The notes under the pieces: generated by a model
What the model was told of the DNA's origin: nothing
Seen by the model: the letters and a program-made list of their open reading frames with translations, nothing else
The model's database searches: none
Part shown: positions 34,701 to 45,029 of the stretch, one piece after another
Layout: each line of letters begins with the position of its first letter
Numbering within the stretch: the stretch's first letter is position 1
Position numbers and translations under genes: made by a program
Assembly (NCBI GenBank): GCA_958450365.1
Contig: CAUEEP010000743.1
Location: 930,001-994,000, forward strand
Reading direction: 5' to 3'
Length of the DNA: 64,000 nucleotides
Source: Mesorhabditis belari
Taxonomy: Eukaryota; Nematoda; Chromadorea; Rhabditida; Rhabditidae

Positions 34701-37700
34701 TCGTCCACATCCTCTGAACAACGAGCACCAGCAAATCCCAATGGGCAATCGCAACTGAAACTTGTTTTTCCAATAAATCCATTAACTCTTTCTTACCTAA
34801 AAGATCCGGTGATTCGATCAGTAATACAGTCTCCATTCAAGCAAGGATGATGAGCACACTGATCCACTTTATCACAATATAATCCTAAAGCTTTTTGAGT
34901 TGAAAAAAAACTAGAATTTTCACCAGCTCTTCCCGTTGGACAATCACAGCGATAGGAGTTTCCATCACTGACACAAATTGAGCCTTGAATACGTAGAGTT
35001 TATTTGAATTTCAAGTCTTACAAACCAGATGCGCATTTGTTGTGCTCACAACCATCTCTAGGGAGTTCACAGGTTTTCCCCATAAAATCCGCCGTACAGA
35101 AACATCTAGATGCATAAAATGATTTTCTTTAAATAAAATGCTTACTCAAATCCTCCATACGAGTTTTTACAAGTGCCACCGTTTTGGCAAGGGAATTGGT
35201 TGCATTCATCAAAGTCAAGTTCACATTTCTCGCCTGAAAAATTATTCCCATTTATATAAAGACCAGCCGAAAAGCCCAGTTGGCCAGTTGCTTGTTGTCG
35301 TCGTGGTGCAGTGGAAGCGCCCTAGTCTCTAGCCCACACGCTCCGGGTTCGACCCCTTTAGTGCCTCGTAGTCTGGACTTTTTTTATTTTTCATTTCATA
35401 TAGCATAACTACAATCTATTCGAAGGTTTTCTAAATAAGTTTTAGCTTTGTTGGTCAACACAAGGTCTAGAAAATAGCCGTACAGACATACAAACAGACA
35501 TTGCTCTTTTATATAGTAGAAATTGCTAACCAGAAAACATCGGTGGACAAGTGCATCTGTATTTCCCAGTGATCGTTTTTTCACAGAAACCTCCATTTTG
35601 ACAACGTGCCGTTCCCATGGCCGAGCATTCATCAGGTCGAGAACGATGAGCGCAAAATCCACCCGCCCAACCATCATCACACTTGCATTCATAAGATCCA
35701 TACTAAACTCATTGTACTGTTTTTTTTGTTAAGTTCTTATTTTTAGGCGCTCTCTATTTTATGACAGAAAGAAAGAAAGAGGCAAGGCGAAAGAGATCGG
35801 GGTTTTTTGTCGACTCAAGAGAAAGGGGAGCAAGGTGAGAACGACAAACTTTGGTCTTTTATTCTCTTTTCCCTTTTCCCATTCTTGGTCATTCTACGAT
35901 GGCTTAATGCGATCGTTGGGTCAATATCTAGTCCCATATGGTGCGACCACAGTAATCTGATTCAAGAAATCCAAGAAAAAAACCCTCACCGAAGAAATCA
36001 TAAAGTCTTACTGTATTCAAACAAGTCCCTCGATCGCAAGGATTGTCCAAACATTCATCGACATCGATCTCACAATGAAGACCGGTGAATCCAGAAGGAC
36101 AGCGACACTTTGGAATGGATTTTTGTCGATGAACAGCTTCACATGATCCACCATTTTCACATTTACATCCAACAACTCTCTTGGAGCAATCCTCGCCTGA
36201 AAATGTTCTTAGTTATTCTCATTAGGATTTGTTTTCTTTGCTCAAATTTGAAAGTTGATTTCTATTTGAATTTGAAAGAGCAGAGGAAGAGACAATCCGT
36301 CTTTTAACCATGTCGGATCCTTTGACTCTCTGACAGCCGCCTCTCAGTGAAATTCCTTTCTTTCAAAACCTCTTTGGCACTCATTTTCAACTAATTCTCT
36401 AATCAAACGATCTAATCTTGATCCCAAAGTTGTTCTAGGGCAAATTCGGCACACGAATAGTGATAATTTGTGTTTGTTTGAGGCAATAATCCGCAGATCT
36501 TATCTGTTTTTTTCGGTAGCTATTCTTTTCTCATTCGATTCTGTCATCGGTCTCTTTTACAACCCTATGGGAAAATGTCCTACTGGAGTGTCTAAAAGAA
36601 AAATTGTTTTCAAAAAAAGCTCACCAATCCATCCATTTTCACATTCACAGGTAAATTTCTGAAGTGAAGAAACAAGGCGGCAAGTTCCGTGAGCAGAGCA
36701 GGGATTCGAGGAACAAATCGAGGGCACCATTTTCTCGCAGGAAGCACCCGTGAATCCTGAAACTTTGCAAACAGTAATAGAGTTTTTCTACTTTACCAAA
36801 AGTTTTTTTTTACTTTACTTCGTGGCACTTTGAGTAAAGGGAAAAACAGGTGAACAATTGATTGATCCCCTTTCTCCCATCTCTGTATCTCTTTCAATTC
36901 ATATGCAAATGTGCCCCATTCACTCTCAATCGACCCCCGAGAACGCCTAGCGACTATTTTTGTGGCTTTTTTTTTAAAAATCTACTACCCTCACAAAGTA
37001 CTTTAAGAACAAATTTTACAGGTTCCCGCTTGGAAATTGAGTCGGTTACCCGCAAAACGTTTTGCAAAATTTGAAATAGGCGCCGACAAAGAGTAATTGT
37101 GTGAGAGAGGATTCAAAACTTTGACTCTTCTCTCTTTGTGGTTTTTAGTGTCCTTGGAATGGAGAAAATACGGTGGTGGGAAGAGGGTTAGAAACTTATT
37201 TCAATCACTTTTCGGCTCTCATCCCCTATATGCTAAGCAGCAAATTACCTGACAAGGCCATTTCAACTTGAACTCTTTTTCTGAAAAGAGTGCCGACTCG
37301 AGGATTTTGTGTGAAACATTTTAAGGGCCTACGTGTTTTCGGGATGGCACGGAGTGGCCCCATGCTAATCCTTAGTGAGCAAGAAAAAGGTGAGAGTTGC
37401 GAGCGTTGTGATTGCTCGTCGATGCCCGAGAAAGTCAAGGCCTTAACCCTGGCTACCCCTGGGTGACGCATTATGGGTAACATTTTGGTGCCGATTTTTT
37501 TTTCCTAGCAAGCATCGGAGTGTTTGATTCCGAAACACTGACCAATAGGACATTGACAAGAAAAAGTGCCGTTTCGATTCGATGAGCACAAGCCTCCATT
37601 TTGACAATAGGGAACGCAGGGTTGCTTTTCACATCTTGATCCCGAAAACGGCTCTTTGCATCTGAAATCAGTAATCAATTAGAATTAATGAAGAGTTTCA

Positions 37701-38801
37701 GTTTTGTTTTGTTTTTGTTTTGTTTTTTGGATTGAGATTTCTCAAAAACGAAAACGCCTATCTATGCGCGAGGAACCACTTTTTTTTTTCCTTCCTGGGA
37801 ACCGCCAGTGGTTTCGTTATTCGCTCCCATAGACGCGGCTCTTTGCAACTAATAAAAGTGCTATAAATCAGCAGCGATGTCACTGACCAGATGTAGCTAT
37901 CCGTCTACCCACACAAAACACTAGAAGCTATGCTAAAAGAGGTACTGAGTCACCTAATAGTAAGTTCTTTCGATAGAAAAGTTTGCAGATCAAGAGCTCA
38001 AGTCTCCTTTTTACCCATTAAGCTCTATTGACCGATCAAATTAGCATATTTGCCCTTTGGTGACCGAGCTCTGAGAGTTTGCAGACTTTTTGTGTAATGT
38101 AAACCCTGATTATCCGATAGAATTTGTGGCTATGATATTTGTATTACCATGTTTAGCTAAGAATTTCAATTTCTAGTTGTTTCTAGATGATCGTTTTGAT
38201 CAGAAACGATATCATAAACCCTAAAAAAAATGCAAAAAGAAAAGAGAAAGGTGGAGCTCCGATTCTCATGTTCATCGGATTGTTAAAATTGAGTGGAATG
38301 GCGCTGGGAAAGCCAAACAGGCCGGTGATCAAAGCCGGCATTTTGGAGAAAACGAGGAAAATCGCCAAGAAAAAAAAAACAGAAGAAAAAAAAACGATGG
38401 CGAGACGAAATTGGAAAACGTCCACACACCTTCCCCTTTTTCTCCCCAACCACTTTTTTATTGGCTGCAAAAAGTCGAGTTTTTTTTGAGAAATGCGATA
38501 GCTGAGCGAAAAGGTGTGAGAACTCGACTCTCAATGCAACAGCGTCAAGGCAATTAATCAGAGAATAATGGATTTCGCAAAAACTCAAGGATGACAATTG
38601 ATTCAGAAAATTTTACCTGCACCAATAGGAGCTCGGCTCTTTTCCTGCAAAACATTTCCCACCATTTAAACAGTTTCCGGGAGCACAATTCCCTGAAATT
38701 ATTTGTTAATGAAAAATCAATGAAATTAAATAGAAAATACCTGGGATAAAATTAGATTTGATGATGGGGAAAATGAGCAAGATAGAAAAGAAGCCTAACA
38801 T
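28730..38801 (-). CDS. lin-12/glp-1: Notch receptor (LIN-12/GLP-1 family)
   Basis: Thirty-six exons from 38741-38801 (signal peptide [16 protein letters not shown]) to 28730-28894, about 1500 aa. Order: 16 EGF repeats (38.7-33.0 kb); three LNR modules (33.0-32.2 kb, e.g. [13 protein letters not shown]); heterodimerisation domain with a furin-like RAKR site (31851-31913); transmembrane span [14 protein letters not shown] (31535-31672) followed by KNRKRKR; RAM-like region; ankyrin repeats (30967-29795: [24 protein letters not shown]); and a Ser/Pro tail ending in AWQTNV. Function by family: receptor for DSL ligands, released by ADAM/gamma-secretase to act with CSL. Nearly all exon junctions agree in phase, but exon 35532-35702 lacks one base and exon 34111-34284 has two extra bases relative to the EGF frame. 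The donor at 34335 appears to be GC. Larger than the usual LIN-12 EGF array; LIN-12 versus GLP-1 orthology not decided. Confidence 0.95.
31281..31376 (-). mobile_element. Degenerate tRNA-like sequence (SINE head)
   Basis: Minus strand shows an A-box-like TGGCTGATTAGCTAAGAGC, and a B-box-like GGTCCAATCCC 31 nt later, with no matching acceptor stem. In the RAM-side intron of Notch. A SINE head or tRNA pseudogene rather than a functional tRNA. Confidence 0.55.
32395..32651 (+). mobile_element. tRNA-derived SINE, copy 2
   Basis: tRNA-like head 32397-32466 (CCCCGTGGTGCAGTCGGGAG as A box region, GGGTTCGACCCCC as B box) followed by AACTTTGAGTTCTTTAATTT, a variable body, CCCGTACAGACGGACGGACG and an end near ACTGCTCATTTATATATAG. 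Same layout as copies at 11363-11768 (-) and 35296-35523 (+). In a Notch intron between LNR exons. Confidence 0.8.
35296..35523 (+). mobile_element. tRNA-derived SINE, copy 3
   Basis: Head GTCGTGGTGCAGTGGAAGCG ... CGGGTTCGACCCC, then TTTCATTTCATATAGCATAA, CTACAATCTATTCGAAGG, CCGTACAGACATACAAACAG and the end CTTTTATATAGTAGA. Body and tail match copies 1 and 2. In a Notch EGF intron. Confidence 0.8.
37300..37495 (-). ncRNA. GC-richer intronic block with U6-like fragment
   Basis: Within a Notch intron a block richer in G/C than its surroundings contains, on the minus strand, GGATTAGCATGGGGCCACTC and CCATCCCGAAAACACG, resembling the GATTAGCATGGCCCC core and following part of U6 snRNA. The U6 5' hairpin and ACAGAGA box were not found, so at most a pseudogene or unrelated RNA. 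Weak call. Confidence 0.25.
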
Positions 38802-38831
38802 CTTGATTGTTCAGGAAATCTTCTAGTACAT

Positions 38832-38846
38832 CTGAATATTCGCGGT
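38832..38846 (-). promoter_or_regulatory. Probable SL trans-splice acceptor of Notch
   Basis: CGCGAATATTCAG on the minus strand ends 30 nt before the Notch ATG at 38801; no upstream coding exon joins. Confidence 0.4.
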
Positions 38847-40296
38847 GAGAAGCTCGTTTTTGTTAGCTGAAATGAACTCTGATAAAGAGATGATTAAATG
38901 GTTGACTGATTGTGAAAGCATTTGAAAATTTAAGCATAAAAGAAGATGCTATGTACAATGGATTTCATAGCACAAAAGGATTTCGCGTCTCCCAATCGCT
39001 GACTCATTCGTCATCGAAGCGACAAGCACAAGTCTTCGTTTAACTTTTTGTTTGCTAGTTTTAAAAATTTCAAAGTTTGAAGCTAGAAAAATGCTAGAAT
39101 GTAATTGTTTTTGCAGCAAAATGTAAAATTTAAAGAATGAAACTGTTTGTGTTTTGCAGAATGCCGATATCAAGGTGCAAAAGTTGGATAAGGTCAACTT
39201 TGGAATGAGAAAGAGATGATAACAGGCAAATGACCTAATCAAAGGCTTTAGAGAATGGGTTTAGATCTATATCAAATTGAAATCAAAGTCAAAAACGATT
39301 TCATTATCATGAAAATGTAAGAATATTCAATAGAAATAGATGGTAAAGGCAAATGACTCAATCAAAAGCTTGTCGTACTCCTACAGAGATCGATGAAATT
39401 GAAATTGAAATCAATACAGTTATATTTCATGAAAATAAAAGAATAAAAAGTATTCGTAAGTAGAATTTCTCACAAGAATAAAGAAAGGGAGGAGTGGAGG
39501 GCAAAAAAAAAAAAGGGGGCGGTGCTCTCCCTCATGAACCATGGCTCCCCAATGAAAAGACTGAAAGAAGAAAGGCACAAGAACTGTCACCAAAAAAGGG
39601 AACGGTCCCCCTTTTCACAAACCCCAAAACTAATGAATGAATGGGCACCACCAAACTGAGGCGCTTTTCTTGCTGATTCAGATCTGAATAGAAAGGAGAG
39701 AGTGCAAGAGGGAGCAACGTGCTGGGATGAATGAGCCAAAAACCCCTTTGTTCACTGAAAGCATGCTTGAAACATCATCAAAAAAAAAACTTAAATCTAA
39801 AGTGCAAATCCTAAAATGGTTTTTTCTTTTTGTCAGTTTTATGTCAAATGGATGATCGTAATTGAGCATCATTATAGTTTAATCATTCGAGATCACTCTT
39901 TCTCACAACGGATTGAGATTTGATCGCCATCGGCATGAAAGATGTTAATGAAAATAAGCGACCCAAAGGCATTTGGAGATCAAGTGCCGGAAATGGTAAG
40001 GGATTAGCCTAAGTCTTTCCCAGGGGTATCTCCTTCATTGTGCTTTGAAATAGTAAGAATGAACTGAAATTGAACAGATAACTGACTTCTTTAACTTCCA
40101 AGAGAAAGGCACAGGACTGAGATGGAAAAATGACATGAGCCATATACCATAAGACGCAGAATTTTACGCTGATTCCGATGCTGCTATCCGTTTTTGCAAA
40201 ATGATTTGAAAACGCGAGGAATCTGGCAAATTTTTGAGGTTATATTTGAGTTTGAGGTCAAATTAGAGGTCCCTATATAAGTCTTCTTTCACCGTC

Positions 40297-40382
40297 CCTA
40301 GATGTGGCGTTGTGGTATGGTGGATAAGAGTCTTGTTTCCAAAACAAGCTGTCAAGTTTCTGCTCGGCTTCGATCCCTTCCT
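40297..40382 (+). mobile_element. tRNA-like sequence with CCA loop
   Basis: GTGGTATGGTGGATAAGAG (A-box-like), an anticodon arm CTTGT-TTCCAAA-ACAAG giving CCA in a 7-base loop, and CGGCTTCGATCCC (B-box-like). The acceptor ends GTGGCG... and ...TCTTC do not pair, so probably a SINE head or tRNA-Trp-like pseudogene. Confidence 0.5.
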
Positions 40383-41449
40383 CTTCTTTTCATTTTTTTG
40401 ATGTTTAACGGCCAGAGTTTGCTCTATTTTAACTTTACAATAAGTACTATCAAATCTTTTAATTGATAATAAACAAAGTAACAAAAAATTAACCCACATA
40501 ACAACCTATAAAGTACTTTTGTTGCTTTTAAGTTTTTAAAAGTGAACTATTGAAACAAATGAATAAAACTGATTGCCATTGATGTCCGATGTTCCAGAGT
40601 TGGACTTGCAACGTTTTAATAGAAAGAAAACGAAGCAAACTGAGACAGAGAGGAGTTTTTATTGGTTTCTTTCGAGAAGTGAAAATCAGTATTTATGGCA
40701 ATTAGGCAAAGAGGAGGACAATAGGTGTGAAACGGAGAATGGTGGAGAGACGGAAGAAAACAAAATTCGAGACCCAACACAACAGGTGCCCACTTGCGCC
40801 ATTTGCAACCATGGGAAAGAAACATAAACATAAGCACCTAGGTTATCTAGCAGAAATGGTGCCAAAGAATATCTACAGTTGGTTCAACTCACCGAAAGTA
40901 GCCTTGAAAAAATTTTTTTCCTGAAAATCTACGATCGAAAGAATTGCTTTAAAGATTCAAAGTCGAAAAGAATTGCTTCAAAGTTTTATAGCAAATTTGA
41001 AAAGTTTTATAGCATAAAGTACAGTTCATAAAGTACATAAAGTACAGTTCTCATTAGATCAAAATGTTTTTGCAAAAATGCAAATGGTTAAAGATGAAAA
41101 AAAAGACAGAAAATTGAAATTTGCGAAAATAAAGTTGTGAAAATTTGAAAAAGACCGATCCAGACTCGATAGACGCCGCCCTATTTTTCAGGTAGAAAAT
41201 CTACCGTAGTGAGAGGTGGATGGCGATGAAACGTGTTACAGAGAGGAGAAAATTGAGCCGACAATGAGAGAGAGGCGTCGGTGAGGCGCCAACTCCTCTT
41301 CTCTTCATTTTCCTGGATTTTTCTGGATTCCCATGAGTCTACGGTAGTGCGCTAAACTAATGTGAGAGACTAGATCGCTTTCTCAGTGTATTACTTTTAA
41401 AAAATCTCAACAAAATCCATGAAATCTCTAGACTTTTCGAATAAAGTTG

Positions 41450-41532
41450 AGGAAGAATTATCTTTTGGAAGTGTTGAGGAAGAATGATCTTTTGGAAGTG
41501 TTGAGAAAGAATGATCTTTTGGAAGTGAAACA
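41450..41532. repeat. 27-bp tandem repeat
   Basis: Three copies of GAAGAATGATCTTTTGGAAG plus TGTTGAG. Confidence 0.85.
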
Positions 41533-42343
41533 ATAGTAGAACAAAAGTCCCATATACAAAGCTATAGTCTTTACGAAGATTGGTAAAGAAAATACTTTCA
41601 CATAGCGAATTAGCAGCCAATTATGAAGGTGCTAAAGTTGGTCGGATGGCTTTTCTTGAAAGTTGGCCAATGGGAAGAAAATGATCTGAGAGTTTTGAGT
41701 GGAAAGGGAGAGAATCCGTCTGCCACCATATGCATTCTCAGCGATCGGCCACCTTTGATGTGCCTGTGGCTCTCGAGGGATCCGAAATCAATTTGTCTAA
41801 TTACGGCCCGATTTTTGTGACCACTACTTGATGGATGATGCCTTCAAGTGGTTGCCAATGGGCGCTCTTTCAAAAATAAACAAACTTTTGCATTTCAGAA
41901 AGAAGAAATAAAAATATCAGTAATGCTTTTTTTTCCTCTTTGAATGATAGAGTTGGGCGCAAAGTTTGTCGTTCCCATAGGAGGCGATAGAAAAGATTGG
42001 AGAAGAGGGACAAAGTTTGCCCGGAATGCATGGTTGCCTCAAACAAGAGCGGCTACGCTTTGAAGCCTTTCAACCTACATATCCAACTCAACCTTGTTAA
42101 ATATTCAGAGATGGGAACTTTCTTGAGATTTAAAATTCATTATTAGCAATAGATAGGAAAAAGCACGTTTCTTTTGAAAATTCTATTTCGTTTAAAAGTG
42201 GTGAAAGTTTTTTTTTTAACAATTTGAGTTACGTTGTGAAATTCTCTCTCCAAATTCGCAATCTTTCATCTTTAAAGTCGTCTAAATCCGCAATTTCTTT
42301 ACTGAAACTATCTAATTTATTAGATCTGTAAATGGCATTAAAG

Positions 42344-42689
42344 TACAGTACCGATCAAAATTATATCCCCTTCAAAAAAATGTCCCTTTTTTGTAGGCTT
42401 GTAACATTGTGTCGAGTCATCGTATAAGCATCTGCCATAGAAATTCTGGAAGCTCTTTTTTAGCTCTACAAGATGCACTATAATACTTTTAAGAATACAA
42501 AGATTTGAGACAATTTTTAATGGCTTGAATCAGGGGTAAAATTTTGTGTTGTTGTAGTTTGTTGTAGAGCTAAAAACGAGCTTTCAGAATCTCTATTGCA
42601 AATGCTTGTACGATGACTAGACACAATGTTACAAGCCTACAATTAAGGGACACTTTTCTGATGGGGATATAATTTTGATCGGTACTGTA
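42344..42689. mobile_element. Tc1-type MITE (346 bp)
   Basis: Ends TACAGTACCGATCAAAATTA inverted, TA borders and CAGT start as in Tc1-family elements. Inner inverted blocks TTGTAACATTGTGTCGAGTC / ACAATGTTACAAGCC and AGCTCTTTTTTAGCTC / TAAAAACGAGCT. No transposase. Confidence 0.92.
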
Positions 42690-43409
42690 TCTATTATTCT
42701 TATTATTAAGTATTCCCGGGTTATATCTCCGTTTGCATTTAGGAAAACCCAAGTAAAAGTACCGGCTAACTGTTTGTGTTTCATTTAGAAATTTAAAACC
42801 ATTGTATTTTGATGATATCACTGAATGCTAAGCAGTAAGAGTAACCATAAGAATTCATCGAAAAAATAGATAAACATCACAGTTGGGGGCAATGAGGTGT
42901 CACTTTCTCATCACCAGATTTGGAGAAGCGTGTGAAGGAATAATAGGGGAGAGGAGTGTTTCTGAAAGGAAATCGGGGCAATAAGAGGTGGACGCAAAAC
43001 GGCCGACGATCTTGCGCAATCATTCCCCCACTCTCAAAAAGTGCCGGCATTCAAATCGAACGTAAACGATTACGCCACCGACAAACCTTTTATTTCTCTT
43101 TTATTCTTTGGAATAAGCTTAATTTTTACGGAATAATATGGACAATTTGAGTTAAGTCGTAATTGTAGCTGAAGAAATAAAGTCTCCAGGTAAAATGAGT
43201 GCCAAAAAATGTACAAGTAAATACTTTGTGATAAGTTGTGATTAAGAAAAATAGGTGATAGGATTGAATGCCTTTTTTGCTCAGTCTTCTCTCCTCATTT
43301 TTCATGATAAATGCAACACGCGCTAGTACTGACAGGCATGGGAAACACCGCTCACCTTGCTCAGTCCTTCTTTTTACATTTTAAACTTTTTGAAAACAAA
43401 TTAGATCTT

Positions 43410-43598
43410 AGATTCAAGACAGATTCATGACAGTTTCAAGACAGCTTCAAGATTCAGTTAGATTCAAGACAGCTTCAAGACAGCTTCAAGATTCAGTTAG
43501 ATTCAAGACAGCTTCAAGACAGCTTCAAGATTCAGTTAGATTCAAGACAGCTTCAAGACAGCTTCAAGATTCAGTTAGATTCAAGACTTGGAACGTCA
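43410..43598. repeat. 39-bp tandem repeat
   Basis: About four units of TTAGATTCAAGACAGCTTCA-AGACAGCTTCAAGATTCAG, itself built on a 12-bp AGACAGCTTCA subrepeat. Confidence 0.92.
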
Positions 43599-43976
43599 AG
43601 AGCTCAAGACTTCAATGTATCCCATTGTGAAAAGTTATTACAGTGAAGAGAATTTGCTATCAGTTATACTGCATAAAAAATGAAAGGTTTCAAAAAAACT
43701 TGCAAGGTCATTGTCGGGTTAATGTCAATTTTATGAGTGTTTTCTCATAAGATAACTTTGGCACGCGCTCACCGTATCACTTGAAGAGACTGTGTTGCGC
43801 AATTCAAAGCTCTTTCCGTCTAGCTATCATTGAAAGTGATAATTCGGTGTCTTAAAAAGAGTTTATTTTTAGGGAACAGAAAAAAAAAGTTAAAATAAAG
43901 TTTGATTGCGAGGAGATAGATCACCGGGAATCCTGAAAAACGTATAAAGTTAAAAGTTATTACGTTGAGTACTAAC

Positions 43977-45000
43977 ACTTTTTGTTTTTGTCTCATCAAA
44001 GAGTAAATCATAAATTTTAAATATGATAATTAGACACGCATTGCCTAGCTTTGGGCAAAGTTTCATCTTTATCTAATGGCTGGGCTGAAGCCTGAAGCTG
44101 AAGCTGAAGCTGGAGGCTTTTGTTTGAAACCAGTCGATTCTGATCTGAGCCACATTGCACAACAAGAGTTTTTTGTTTTTAGAATTTCTCAAAAACTGAA
44201 CTATGTGTTTTTATGGAACTTTTGAAACATTGATAGTATTTGTTTGTCTATTAGGCAGCAATTTTTCATCCTGTTTTTTAGAATGAAAGTTGAGCTATGA
44301 ACAAAAGAGCGAAAAGTGACTTGCAACTCCCTAGAAAATTCTACAGAAAAGAATCAAATTCAGAAACTTTTTTACCAGTATTTAACAAGGTTGAGTTGGA
44401 TATGGAGGTCGAAAGGCTTCAAAGCGTAGCCGCTCTTGTTTGAGGCAACCATGCGCTCCGGGCAAACTTTGTCCCCCTTCCCCAATCTTTTCTATCGCCT
44501 CCTATGGGAACGACAAACTTTGCGCCTAACTCTATCATTCAAGAAGGAAACAAAGCTTTATCGACACCTAAATAAGATATTCAGCGTCAAATCCCCAACA
44601 TTACCACATTAACTTTTAGACATTTCAACATTTACTTTTTTTTCAGCTTCGAGCAGCTTTTTGATAATTTAAAATGCTGTCAAAGTTTCTCGAAAAACTA
44701 CTTGAAAGATATGTTTTTATTCAAATTATCTTCTTCAAAGTATCCACTTCACATTGCCAACTTTTTGGCTGAAAATGTTTAAGAGTAGCAGAAAAATCTG
44801 GTTCACAGAAGATCAAATCGATCAAATCACAGAAGACCAAATTGACTAGTTTCAAACAAAAGCCTCCAGCTTGAAGCCCAGCCATTAGATCAGGATGAAA
44901 CTTTGCCCAAAGCTAGGCAATGCGTGTCTGATTATCATATTAAAATTTTATAAAAAGCTATGGTTTACTCTTTGATGAAACAAAAAAGAAAAAGTTTTAT
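43977..45000. mobile_element. Foldback element (~1 kb) holding one of the 160-bp arms
   Basis: Arms about 43977-44145 and 44850-45000 pair (ATTGCCTAGCTTTGGGCAAA, AGCCTCCAGCTT, AGAGTAAATCAT/ATGGTTTACTCT). The left arm contains a short GAAGCT repeat. It ends about 30 bp from the stop of the next gene. Confidence 0.85.
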
Positions 45001-45029
45001 CAAGAATTAGTAATCAATTCAATATATTC

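Larger units (their letters stand above)
41942..44540. repeat. Distant inverted arms (160 bp each, 2.3 kb apart)
   Basis: 41942-42101 and 44381-44540 are reverse complements (GCAAAGTTTGTCGTTCCCAT, GAGGCAACCATGC, CTTTGAAGCCTTTC variants). The right arm lies inside another foldback (43977-45000). The 2.3 kb between has no transposase ORF but holds the Tc1-type MITE and a tandem array. Confidence 0.85.
38847..45029. other. Intergenic region upstream of Notch
   Basis: About 6.2 kb without supported exons. It should contain the Notch promoter. Seen: polypurine blocks near 39480-39720, tRNA-like 40299, a 27-bp repeat, a CTACCGTAGTGAGAGG / CTACGGTAGTGCGC pair at 41200-41350, a Tc1-type MITE, a 39-bp tandem array and a large inverted-arm structure at 41942-45000. 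Confidence 0.5.

Noticed and set aside
41942..44540. Autonomous transposon with 160-bp terminal repeats
   Set aside because: No transposase ORF between the arms, and one arm lies inside a different foldback.
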